This document shows, one piece after another, positions 56,966-64,000 of a stretch of 64,000 nucleotides of DNA. The translations under genes were made by a program, and so were the position numbers. Source of the stretch: Staphylococcus sp. NAM3COL9 (GTDB taxonomy: Bacteria > Bacillota > Bacilli > Staphylococcales > Staphylococcaceae); the NCBI RefSeq assembly GCF_001431205.1, contig NZ_LGPC01000004.1, forward strand, positions 1 through 64,000, given 5' to 3'. Below the pieces are notes generated by a model. That model did not search any database and had not been told where the DNA came from. It was given only the letters and a program-made list of their open reading frames with translations. Positions within the stretch are counted from its first letter, which is position 1. Every line of letters starts with the position of its first letter.

Positions 56966-57397
56966 TTATTTAACAATTAATACTGGAACCGCACTCCTTT
57001 TAGCAACCTTATGCGTCACATCTCCTAAAACGTGTTTAATATTTAAACTCACTCTATGATTACTCATAATTACTAAGTCGTATTCACCTTGATTTATATC
57101 TCCAGAAGTAATTTTTTCTAAGATTGTATCTTTAACAGGTCCAAAATCTATCTCTACTTTATATTGAATCTTTTTTTCATCTAATTCGTGTAAAAATGGA
57201 GCAAGATCTTTTTCTTTTTCTCTAATAATATCACTCTTATGTTCAATGTAATTTTCTAAATTAGTTGCAAAATTTGCTTCTTCAACAACATGATAAACTG
57301 TAACAATTGAATCTGTATCAACCATTTTTGCTAAATGATCAGGAATAGCACTAAAATTATTTTCGAAATCATAAGGTAATAATATATTGTTAAACAT
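56966..57397 (-). CDS. Universal stress protein (UspA family)
   Basis: This 143-residue single Usp domain opens NNILLPYDFENN and has the C-terminal ATP-loop-like stretch VIMSNHRVSLNIKHVLGDVTHKVAKRSAVPVLIVK, in which the usual G-2x-G-9x-G-S/T is changed (H-R-V-S in place of the first glycines). ATP binding may therefore be weak. The ATG at 57397 follows AGGAGG by nine bases; a GTG six bases upstream is too close. A sigma-B-like promoter lies upstream. Role: protection in stress or stationary phase, by family. Confidence 0.8.
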   Translation of the reverse strand: MFNNILLPYDFENNFSAIPDHLAKMVDTDSIVTVYHVVEEANFATNLENYIEHKSDIIREKEKDLAPFLHELDEKKIQYKVEIDFGPVKDTILEKITSGDINQGEYDLVIMSNHRVSLNIKHVLGDVTHKVAKRSAVPVLIVK

Positions 57398-57446
57398 ATA
57401 CACTAACCTCCTATTGATAAGTATTTAGATACCTATTATTAATATA

Positions 57447-57471
57447 ATACCCTTAAATATATATTTTAAAT
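57447..57471 (-). promoter_or_regulatory. Sigma-B-like promoter of the universal stress gene
   Basis: On the minus strand ATTTAA (57471-57466) and GGGTAT (57452-57447) are 13 bases apart. The -10 element is perfect and the -35 differs from GTTTAA by one base. It lies 50 bases upstream of the start codon. Confidence 0.55.
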
Positions 57472-57792
57472 TAGCAACAAAAGATGCCAGTTAGTTAGAG
57501 AGAAAAATGCAAAATAGTCGAAGTAAAAAGAATGAAAATAAAAAGTAGAGCTAAAATTAATTAATATTTTAAATAATTACCACTAAGATGATCCTTATTG
57601 ATGAACTGAGGCCCCAATTAAGGGGGTGTGAAATGAATTTATTCGGAGATTTTTCTTATAAAACTTAGGATTCAACAAAACTAGACTACTTGTATCCTAT
57701 AGAGTTCAGGAGTTTAGCAGCCTAGAAAATAGTGTTTTTATTAAGTTCTATTTAAGGTTTCCGTGCCTTGAAAAACGAACGGTTTCTTTATG
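57472..57792. other. Intergenic region between usp and tctA
   Basis: About 320 bases hold no gene I can support. There is a short TAGGAT/ATCCTA inverted repeat (57666-57671/57694-57699) and a GGCCCC/GGGGG hairpin near 57611-57627 ahead of an 11-codon frame. Neither has recognisable meaning. A terminator for tctA was not identified. Confidence 0.4.
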
Positions 57793-59292
57793 CTATTTTT
57801 TTACTTTCATTCTTTTGAATCCTTTAATAATAAGCGGATAAAACAACGCTAAAATAGTCATCAATGATAACACGATACTAATTGGTGACCCTAAAAATAT
57901 ATCTGCTACATTGTTATTACTAACTATCAAGCTTTTACGGAAATTTTGTTCCATATCTGAACCTATAATTGCTGCCAAAATCAAAGGTGCAAGTGGAAAA
58001 TCTAATAATTTCATAACTAATCCAACAATACCGAAAATAATTAAAATATAGAAATCAGTTATACTATAACCTAATGTATATGTACCGATAAACGCTAGCA
58101 CCAAAATAATTGGATATAAAACTTTGGGCGGTGTGCGTAATATCTTTAGTAACAAGCCTATTAAAGCAATGTTTAAAATCACTAAGAATATATTACCGAT
58201 AAACATGCTATTAACGAGTGTCCATATCGTTTCAGGTTCGTTTGCAAATAATAAAGGTCCTGGTTGTAAACCTAGCATAACTACCGCACCTAAAATTACA
58301 GCTGTTGTTCCTGATCCCGGCACGCCCATCGTTAATAAAGGTATTAAAGCACCTACTGAGGCAGCATTATTAGAAGCTTCTGGTGCAGCTACGCCCTCTA
58401 TTTGACCTTTTCCAAAATTTTTACCATTTTTAGATATTTGTTTTTCGGTTGAATAGCTTAGCATTGCCGCAATAGAGCCACCAGCGCCCGGTAAAACACC
58501 GATTAAGAATCCAATAGGGCTTTGTCGAAACATAGCACCTCTTGTTTTTTTCCAATCTTCTTTTGATAATTTCATTGATCCTACATCAGCTTTAGGTGGT
58601 TTCAATGCGTGTAAATTTAAATAATTATATAATACTTCCGCTACTGCATATACACCAATGATAACGACTAAGAAATTGATACCTTCACTTAAATGAGGAA
58701 TATCAAAAGTGAAACGATAAATACTTGTTTGTAAATCAACACCTACTGTACTAATAATTAAGCCGATACTCGTAGCGATAAAGCCTTTGACCATCTGCCC
58801 AGATGACAAAGTTACAATCGCTGAAAGTGTAAATAAGAATAGTAAAAAATATTCTTGTGGACCAAATTTTAAAGCAAAATCAGACAGCGGCTTAGCTAAA
58901 ATAATAAAACCAAATACTGCAGTAATACCTCCGATTAATGAAGCAATAGCTGAGATTGTTAGTGCTTTACCAGCCTCTCCTTTTTTGGTCATTGGGTAAC
59001 CATCAAATGTCGCTGCAATTGCTGAGCCATCGCCTGGCGTATTTAATAAAATTGAACTTCTGGAACCACCATACATGGCTCCATAATAAATTGAAATCAT
59101 TAAAATCAACGCACTTACTGGCTCCATACCGAATGTCACAGGTATGAGTACTGCAACCGCAGTTGCAGGTCCTAATCCAGGTAACATACCTACCACTGTA
59201 CCTAGAAATCCACCGATAAGCACCCATAAAAGGTTCATCGGATGAAACGCAGTTGATAAACCTTCTAAAAAACTGCCTGCATCAATCCCCAT
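57793..59292 (-). CDS. tctA: Tripartite tricarboxylate transporter, large permease (TctA)
   Basis: TctA is the 12-helix channel of the tripartite tricarboxylate transporter family. From the chosen ATG (59292, after AAGGAGG) it has 499 residues, the standard length. Typical motifs are GFLGTVVGMLPGLGPATAVAVLIP, MYGGSRSSILLNTPGDGSA, GVLPGAGGSIAAMLSY, and VPGSGTTAVILGA. An in-frame extension of 34 residues upstream overlaps tctB and is not needed. It is last in tctCBA. Confidence 0.93.
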   Translation of the reverse strand: MGIDAGSFLEGLSTAFHPMNLLWVLIGGFLGTVVGMLPGLGPATAVAVLIPVTFGMEPVSALILMISIYYGAMYGGSRSSILLNTPGDGSAIAATFDGYPMTKKGEAGKALTISAIASLIGGITAVFGFIILAKPLSDFALKFGPQEYFLLFLFTLSAIVTLSSGQMVKGFIATSIGLIISTVGVDLQTSIYRFTFDIPHLSEGINFLVVIIGVYAVAEVLYNYLNLHALKPPKADVGSMKLSKEDWKKTRGAMFRQSPIGFLIGVLPGAGGSIAAMLSYSTEKQISKNGKNFGKGQIEGVAAPEASNNAASVGALIPLLTMGVPGSGTTAVILGAVVMLGLQPGPLLFANEPETIWTLVNSMFIGNIFLVILNIALIGLLLKILRTPPKVLYPIILVLAFIGTYTLGYSITDFYILIIFGIVGLVMKLLDFPLAPLILAAIIGSDMEQNFRKSLIVSNNNVADIFLGSPISIVLSLMTILALFYPLIIKGFKRMKVKK

Positions 59293-59306
59293 TTTAATCA
59301 TCCTCC

Positions 59307-59750
59307 TTAAGGTAAGCTGACATTCAATAATTGTGCGAATGTGTACCATGCAATGCCAGAAAAAATCACCGTAACTAAAATATTTTGTAACCATCTTTTA
59401 TATCCATTAATTAAGAACATAATGGCGCCTAAAAATATAATTGTTGAAATTAAAAAACCGAGACGTTCAAATATTAAAGCGTATATTACTGTTAAGAAAA
59501 TTGTTAAGACGATACGTATAAATGTTTTTCTCTCTAGTAATTGTGAATATGCTGTAAATGTTTCATGACGTTTTTTAAACTCTTGAAAGAAATAAACTAT
59601 GCTCATTATCAATAGCAATAAACCAACTAACATTGGAAAATACATTGGACTATTTGGATTACCAATGTTTGATTTTGGTATATTTAAAGTCAATACTAAA
59701 TAAATAACACCAAATAATATTAATAATATTGGAAACACAAGTCGCGACAT
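59307..59750 (-). CDS. tctB: Tripartite tricarboxylate transporter, small permease (TctB)
   Basis: This 147-residue protein with four hydrophobic helices (about 5-22, 35-56, 75-110 in two parts, 118-142) is the small membrane subunit. FPILLILFGVIYLVLTLNIP and the MYFPMLVGLLLLI stretch fit TctB, a poorly conserved family. Its place between tctC and tctA, with gaps of 13-14 bases, makes the call firm. Confidence 0.85.
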   Translation of the reverse strand: MSRLVFPILLILFGVIYLVLTLNIPKSNIGNPNSPMYFPMLVGLLLLIMSIVYFFQEFKKRHETFTAYSQLLERKTFIRIVLTIFLTVIYALIFERLGFLISTIIFLGAIMFLINGYKRWLQNILVTVIFSGIAWYTFAQLLNVSLP

Positions 59751-59763
59751 TCGTACTCCCCCT

Positions 59764-60744
59764 TTATTTCATACCTGAATCTTTGACTAACTTTTTATAT
59801 TTCTTACGTTGTTCTTTTAAAAATATCTTGCTTTCTTCACTATCTTTATAATAGTTTTCCCAATCATTATTCTTTCTTATTTTTTGCCATCTATCCGATT
59901 TCACTACGTCCTTCATAGTTTCATCCCAATAGGCAATTTGTTCTGGTGTCATATCTTTCGGCCCCATGACACCGCGCCAATGTGGAAAGACGACATCAAT
60001 GCCTTGTTCTTTCCATGTAGGCACCTCTTCAATACCTTCAACAGGATTATCTGCAGTGACTGCCAACATTTTTAATTTTCCAGTTTGGTGTTGTTCTTTT
60101 ACTTCAGAGGCAGAAGTAGAGGCAACATCTACATGGCCACCTAATAAAGCTGTTTGTAAATCTCCACCACTTTTATATACTAGGAAATCTATTTTTTCTA
60201 CATCAACGCCATACGCCTTAGCTGCCTGTACAAAAGCTAAGTGGTCATTATTACCTAAACCTGGTGCAACACCTATGGTTAAAGATTCTGGATCATCTTT
60301 TAATTTTTCCATCACTTCTTTACCAGAACTTAAGTTGGATTGATTAGATGCAGTTAAACTAATCCATTCAGTAGCTAAAATAGCAATAGGTGTAAAGTCA
60401 TCTGTACCTAAATCACTTACGCCTAATTCATTGTTAGACAATAATAAACTGGAATTAATAGATAAAGTGTTCGGTGAACGTGATTTTAAATATTGCCAAC
60501 CTACTTCTCCACCGCCTCCAGGTTTATTAATCACATTGACGTTTTGTTTGGCTAAGTCCTCATCAATCATGATGTTTTGTATCGCACGAGCCGTTGTATC
60601 CCAACCCCCTCCTGGTGAAGCTGGTGCAACAATTTCTATTGTTTCATTAGGAAACTGCTTACTTGATGCACTTGATTTATTGTCGTTGCTACAACCTGCT
60701 AATACAATTGAAAAAATGATGATTAAAATCCCCCACCTTTTCAT
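59764..60744 (-). CDS. tctC: Tripartite tricarboxylate transporter substrate-binding lipoprotein (TctC)
   Basis: The 326-residue protein starts MKRWGILIIIFSIVLAGC, a lipoprotein signal with Cys at about residue 18, so it is anchored outside the membrane. It has the Bug/TctC fold motifs IEIVAPASPGGGWDTTAR, NKPGGGGEVGWQYL and a late WRGVMGPKDMTPEQI. It captures a carboxylate and hands it to TctBA. The ATG at 60744 follows AAAGGGGG. A perfect cre site lies directly upstream, so CcpA probably represses the operon when sugar is available. Confidence 0.92.
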   Translation of the reverse strand: MKRWGILIIIFSIVLAGCSNDNKSSASSKQFPNETIEIVAPASPGGGWDTTARAIQNIMIDEDLAKQNVNVINKPGGGGEVGWQYLKSRSPNTLSINSSLLLSNNELGVSDLGTDDFTPIAILATEWISLTASNQSNLSSGKEVMEKLKDDPESLTIGVAPGLGNNDHLAFVQAAKAYGVDVEKIDFLVYKSGGDLQTALLGGHVDVASTSASEVKEQHQTGKLKMLAVTADNPVEGIEEVPTWKEQGIDVVFPHWRGVMGPKDMTPEQIAYWDETMKDVVKSDRWQKIRKNNDWENYYKDSEESKIFLKEQRKKYKKLVKDSGMK

Positions 60745-60761
60745 CGTAATCCCCCTTTTAT

Positions 60762-60775
60762 TGAAAGCGTTTTCA
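60762..60775 (-). promoter_or_regulatory. Catabolite-responsive element (cre)
   Basis: TGAAAGCGTTTTCA matches the CcpA-binding consensus TGWAANCGNTNWCA at every position. It lies 18-31 bases before the tctC start codon, so bound CcpA would block transcription of tctCBA. Confidence 0.88.
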
Positions 60776-60820
60776 AAACTTTGCATTATACTCTACTTAA
60801 AAATATTGAACAGAACATAA

Positions 60821-60916
60821 TCATTCATTTAATATAGTTAAGTATCGACTGAAAATTTCGATTATTATAAAGATCAAATGGCAGCAACCTGTTATGATTA
60901 GGCCATTTAATGACAT
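60821..60916 (-). CDS. Possible 31-residue hydrophobic peptide upstream of tctC
   Basis: An ATG at 60916 with a strong ribosome site (AGGGAGG, five to six bases before) opens a frame starting MSLNGLIITGCCHLIFIIIE and ending at TGA 60823-60821. The peptide is one hydrophobic helix with a polar tail. It ends 76 bases before tctC, so it could be a leader peptide, a small membrane protein or a type I-like toxin. I know no homologue, and it might be the relic of a longer gene. Confidence 0.4.
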   Translation of the reverse strand: MSLNGLIITGCCHLIFIIIEIFSRYLTILNE

Positions 60917-60947
60917 TCTTGCCTCCCTGTAATTTCATGCTATGTGG

Positions 60948-61020
60948 AAATATCCATGGCGATCAGGGGAAGCTGGTTCTCTAACGGTTAATGATACACG
61001 TTTGTCGCTAATGGATATTT
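60948..61020. repeat. Long-range inverted repeat between tctC and the flavoprotein gene
   Basis: AAATATCCAT (60948-60957) and GCGA (60959-60962) pair in order with TCGC (61005-61008) and ATGGATATTT (61011-61020), giving a 14-bp stem with small bulges around a 42-base loop. No T-run follows on either strand, so it is not a plain terminator. Confidence 0.6.
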
Positions 61021-61099
61021 ATTTGCAATGCCTAGTCAATTTGTCTATTAGGAAGCGTAACAGCATGTGTGGTTTTTATATATTGTGTAAAAACTATTC

Positions 61100-62593
61100 T
61101 CACTTGTCTATTTGGTTCTTTTGTACATATTCCGCAGCTGATTTTCCAGCTCTCTTACCAAAAACTGAACCAGACATTAAACCAGATCCTCCCGGATAAT
61201 TATGATAGAACAATCCTCCTACCATTTCTCCTGCAACAAATAATCCAGCTATAGGATTGGATTGTTCATCTAAAACTTCAGTTTTAGTATTTGTAGAGAT
61301 ACCGCCAAAAGCAAAAGTAATACCACACGTAATAGGAAACGCATAATAAGGTGCCTGGTCAAATTTTAAAGCCCAATTTGTCTTTTCTGGGCTAATACCT
61401 TTGGTGGATTTACCATCTTTCACACTTGGATTATAATCTCCATTCTGAACGCTAGAATTATACTCACCAATCATTTCTACAAAATCATTAGGATTTACAT
61501 CCATTTTTGAAGCTAGTTCTTCTAAGGTGTTGGCTACAATCTTAGTCGCTTCTTTCAAATTATATTCTTTTCTCAGCATAGGACTGACTTGAGAATCATA
61601 AATTTGAAAAGCTTTTTGGTCAGGTTGTCTCAAAGTCTCTTTCCCATATTTTGCATAAGTATAATTTCTAAAATCAGCACCTTCGTCTACAAATCTTTCT
61701 CCATTTTTATTGATGATTAAGCCCAACGGATAAGATGACTTTTTATAAATATCACCAGGTTTTGAAAAATCACCCACCTTAGGCGCGTTATAATCTGTCG
61801 TATGAGCATGGCAACCATTATAGTGACCTGCTTTATTTGCTCCAATTTCTGTTGCCATCTCTATTCCGTCACCTGTGTTATATTCAGTACCTCTAACTAT
61901 TGCTTTTTCCCATTCTTCTCCTAAGTATTTAACCCTTTTACCTTTACTAGCTTCAAAACTTCCACATGCTAATATAACAACTTCAGTGTTAACAGATATT
62001 TTTTTTTTATTATTGTCTAGATAAGTTACTGCTGTCACTTTATTATCATTCATTTCAATTTTGTTAACTTCAGCACTATATATAATATCGATACCTAATT
62101 CATGGGATTTTTTAAACAGGGAATTCATTAATCCTATCCCTTTATCTACTGTTTTTATGGGTAAACCACCCCAAAAAGTTTTGTTTCCATTAATTTCAAA
62201 GTACTGATTTTCATTTAATTGAAATTCTACTCCCTGTTTTTTCATCCATAAAATAGTTTCAAATGACTCATTTGATAAAAATTTTGCTAATTCTGGATTA
62301 CTCTCACCATTAGTTACTCTTAAAATATCATCATAAAAATCGTCAATATTATAATCAGGCATTTGGATTTCTGATAAATCACTTTCAGATAACGCTGTGA
62401 CAACTTCCTTTATTCCATGCAAGTCATTGTAAGCAAATCTTATTGCCCCATCAGTAAATATAGAGTTTCCTCCCCTTTTTTCTTTAGGCGCTTTTTCTAA
62501 TACAAGCACTTCACTACCATTCTCTTTTGCTGATATTGCTGAACTTAGTGCAGCATTCCCAGTTCCAACTACAATTACGTCATATTTTTTCAA
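61100..62593 (-). CDS. FAD-dependent dehydrogenase, tricarballylate dehydrogenase (TcuA) type
   Basis: This 497-residue flavoprotein belongs to the fumarate reductase/succinate dehydrogenase flavoprotein family. It has the FAD site DVIVVGTGNAALSSAISA (4-21) and the RGGNSIFTDGAIR segment (40-52). The C-terminal pattern includes GITFAFGGISTNTK, PIAGLFVAGEMVGGLFYHNYPGGSGL and a final GKRAGKSAAEY. The GNAALSSA plus RGGNS combination resembles Salmonella TcuA, which oxidises tricarballylate to cis-aconitate. No heme or signal peptide is present, so it is cytoplasmic and not a flavocytochrome. The TTG start follows GGAGGG. Confidence 0.8.
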   Translation of the reverse strand: MKKYDVIVVGTGNAALSSAISAKENGSEVLVLEKAPKEKRGGNSIFTDGAIRFAYNDLHGIKEVVTALSESDLSEIQMPDYNIDDFYDDILRVTNGESNPELAKFLSNESFETILWMKKQGVEFQLNENQYFEINGNKTFWGGLPIKTVDKGIGLMNSLFKKSHELGIDIIYSAEVNKIEMNDNKVTAVTYLDNNKKKISVNTEVVILACGSFEASKGKRVKYLGEEWEKAIVRGTEYNTGDGIEMATEIGANKAGHYNGCHAHTTDYNAPKVGDFSKPGDIYKKSSYPLGLIINKNGERFVDEGADFRNYTYAKYGKETLRQPDQKAFQIYDSQVSPMLRKEYNLKEATKIVANTLEELASKMDVNPNDFVEMIGEYNSSVQNGDYNPSVKDGKSTKGISPEKTNWALKFDQAPYYAFPITCGITFAFGGISTNTKTEVLDEQSNPIAGLFVAGEMVGGLFYHNYPGGSGLMSGSVFGKRAGKSAAEYVQKNQIDK

Positions 62594-62686
62594 AAATATC
62601 CCTCCATAAAAAAAGTAATCTAAAAGTATCTCCCTTTAGGTTACTTAATAAAATATAAGAAGGGAAATACATATATTTTATTTATC

Positions 62687-62707
62687 GTCATAAAATAATT
62701 TTATGAC
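62687..62707. promoter_or_regulatory. Palindrome at the TcuA-like gene promoter
   Basis: GTCATAAAA (62687-62695) and TTTTATGAC (62699-62707) form a perfect inverted repeat with a three-base centre. It lies 94-114 bases before the flavoprotein start and just after the LysR gene. It contains the AT-rich dyad of a LysR binding site and is probably where the neighbouring regulator acts. Confidence 0.55.
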
Positions 62708-62719
62708 ATTTTGTTTATC

Positions 62720-63586
62720 TTAATTATTATTCTTATAATAATTTTTAATACGTCTAATAAACTTTTGCATTAAAGGGTAATCTTCTTCTTCCCTGTATAA
62801 TAACCAAGTATCTCTATAAATTATTTCATTCTTTTTATTTTTAATAGGTATAATATTTAAGTTTTTATATTCCCTGACACCAATGTTTGGAGCAATTGCA
62901 TAACCCATACCTTTTTCTACTAACTTTAAACAAGACTCCAAATTATCAATTAACATCGCTTCATTTGGAGGCTCATTATAGGATTCTTTCCACCAGTTAT
63001 CAATAGTATTTTGTAGTCCTGTATCTGTCTTAAAAGCTATCCTCGACTTTGAAGGTAATTTTTCTAAATCAATCTCATCTTTACTGATTATACATATGGG
63101 TTCTTTATTTAATAGTGTTTTATAACCCTTCCAAGATGCATTTCCTCTTACTATTGCAATCGAAACTTCGTCAGATTCTATTAATTTATAGATAGACTGA
63201 CTCCAAGAGGTAACAATTTTGAATTGAACTTTTTGAAAATCGTTTGTAAAACTACTAAGTAGTTCAGGTAAATCATATCTGGCTAAATTTTGAGAGACGC
63301 CGAGCCTGATGACGCCTTCATCTTCATTATCTATAGTGTGGAGATAATCTTTCATCTTATTAAATCCATTCAATGTTTTCTTAGCATAATTAACTAGATG
63401 ACTACCTTGAGAAGTAAATCTAATACCTTTCTTAGTACGTATTATTAATGACACTCCAAGTTCTTGTTCAAGTGTATTAATTTTGTAACTTAACGAAGGT
63501 TGAGATACATATAATTTTGTCGCAGCTCTTGTAACATTTCTTTCATCATCTAGTGCTTTTATTATCTCTAAATCTCTAAAATCCAT
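62720..63586 (-). CDS. LysR-family transcriptional regulator
   Basis: The 288 residues have an N-terminal helix-turn-helix (LEIIKALDDERNVTRAATKLYVSQPSLSYKINTLEQELG, about 6-44) and a ligand-binding domain with two alpha/beta lobes. It is upstream of the TcuA-like gene in the same direction, with a palindrome between, and probably activates it in response to the substrate, as LysR-type TcuR controls the Salmonella tcu genes in its own way. The ligand is inferred from context only. Confidence 0.88.
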   Translation of the reverse strand: MDFRDLEIIKALDDERNVTRAATKLYVSQPSLSYKINTLEQELGVSLIIRTKKGIRFTSQGSHLVNYAKKTLNGFNKMKDYLHTIDNEDEGVIRLGVSQNLARYDLPELLSSFTNDFQKVQFKIVTSWSQSIYKLIESDEVSIAIVRGNASWKGYKTLLNKEPICIISKDEIDLEKLPSKSRIAFKTDTGLQNTIDNWWKESYNEPPNEAMLIDNLESCLKLVEKGMGYAIAPNIGVREYKNLNIIPIKNKKNEIIYRDTWLLYREEEDYPLMQKFIRRIKNYYKNNN

Positions 63587-63833
63587 AGCTGTTTGCCCCT
63601 TTGATTGAGTTAATCACAAATGATTTTTATCATATTTCATTATGTAACTATATTAGAAACTATCATGAAACGTTATTAAACTCATCTTAAAGTTAACATA
63701 TGATCAAAATAAATAAATTTAAAACTACTTACAATTATATTTGAATGAATCAATTATATTTCTTTAAATGATGAACTTTGATATAGTCGGATATTGAATA
63801 TAAAATATCAGAATTATATTAATAAGGAGAGTA
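63587..63833. other. Intergenic region upstream of the LysR gene
   Basis: AT-rich sequence between the LysR start and the small plus-strand frame. A TATAAA-like element at about 63801 preceded by TTGATA near 63777 could be a plus-strand promoter with short spacing. I saw no further gene. Confidence 0.35.
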
Positions 63834-63923
63834 ATGTATTTTGTTGAAATATTATTTCAATTCAAAAAAATATCGGCTTTAGCACTTCACATTTTAATGT
63901 GGGGTGTTTTTCTATGTGTTTAA
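63834..63923 (+). CDS. Possible 29-residue hydrophobic peptide near the right edge
   Basis: An ATG after AAGGAG opens a frame starting MYFVEILFQFKKISALALHI and ending at 63921-63923. The last third overlaps a hairpin (AGCACTTCACATT with AATGTGGGGTG, using G-T pairs) followed by TTTTT, which would make a short transcript if it acts as a terminator. A nearly identical ribosome site and start recur at 63980-63993. I know no homologue. Confidence 0.35.
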   Translation: MYFVEILFQFKKISALALHILMWGVFLCV

Positions 63924-64000
63924 ATAATCGTTCAATAATGGAGGTGTGATGACTATCCATTATATGAACAAAAATTTTATAAGGAGCGTAATGTATGATT

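Noticed and set aside
57627-57670. Eleven-codon frame after a GGGGG ribosome-site-like stretch upstream of usp
   Set aside because: The peptide is too short, its ribosome site is part of a GC hairpin, and nothing else supports translation.

Overview
The window is AT-rich, densely coded Firmicute DNA whose gene content fits a coagulase-negative Staphylococcus, probably of the S. saprophyticus/xylosus/equorum type. The markers are hxlA with an HxlR-type regulator, the metICFE cluster behind a long T-box next to a ParB gene, and a fadXDEBA-type beta-oxidation operon. A complete assimilatory sulfate reduction and siroheme operon is also present; S. aureus lacks that operon. The species is inferred from gene content, not proven. 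I saw no rRNA, tRNA, CRISPR array, insertion sequence or prophage.

Layout. 1-2.2 kb: hxlA (ribulose monophosphate pathway), a divergent HxlR regulator and a Fur-controlled siderophore-binding lipoprotein. 2.4-4.8 kb: a CopL/YdhK-type double-repeat lipoprotein and an AMP-forming acyl-CoA synthetase. 5.5-13.3 kb: two MFS exporters, an M20 amidohydrolase, a second HxlR regulator with a clear operator, a MaoC-like protein, and a MarR regulator between two short-chain dehydrogenases. 13.4-15.6 kb: katA and a small PH-like gene, with a decayed ferrochelatase-like gene between katA and a PerR box. 15.9-20.3 kb: a stress block in which a membrane protein, a YflT-type stress protein and an ABC-2 exporter run one way and a VLRF1-type release-factor-like gene runs the other, both behind sigma-B-like promoters. 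20.5-24.7 kb: an FtsW-type SEDS gene with a PAP2 phosphatase, a methyltransferase, adenosine deaminase and a small membrane protein.

24.8-34.3 kb: one minus-strand sulfur operon, cysH-cysJ-cysI-sumT-sirB-sirC-tauE-sat-cysC. It takes sulfate through APS (and perhaps PAPS) to sulfite and sulfide and makes the siroheme that CysI needs. 34.6-37.7 kb: flavohemoglobin and a YtcJ-type amidohydrolase. 37.8-46.4 kb: parB, then the T-box and metI-metC-metF-metE plus a cyclase-family hydrolase, which turn the sulfide-derived cysteine into methionine. 46.5-48.6 kb: a DUF3021 remnant and a second, lone CysJ-like flavoprotein. 48.7-56.6 kb: fadX-fadD-fadE-fadB-fadA behind a perfect palindrome. 57-57.4 kb: a universal stress protein with a sigma-B-like promoter. 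57.8-63.6 kb: a probable tricarballylate/tricarboxylate locus made of tctC-tctB-tctA behind a perfect cre site, a TcuA-like flavoprotein and a LysR regulator.

The least expected items are the decayed hemH between the PerR box and katA, the paired sigma-B promoters, the TcuA/TctCBA combination without TcuB, a leader ORF plus hairpin ahead of the DHA2 exporter, and several small hydrophobic reading frames and hairpins in the leaders at 60.8-61.0 and 63.8-64.0 kb.
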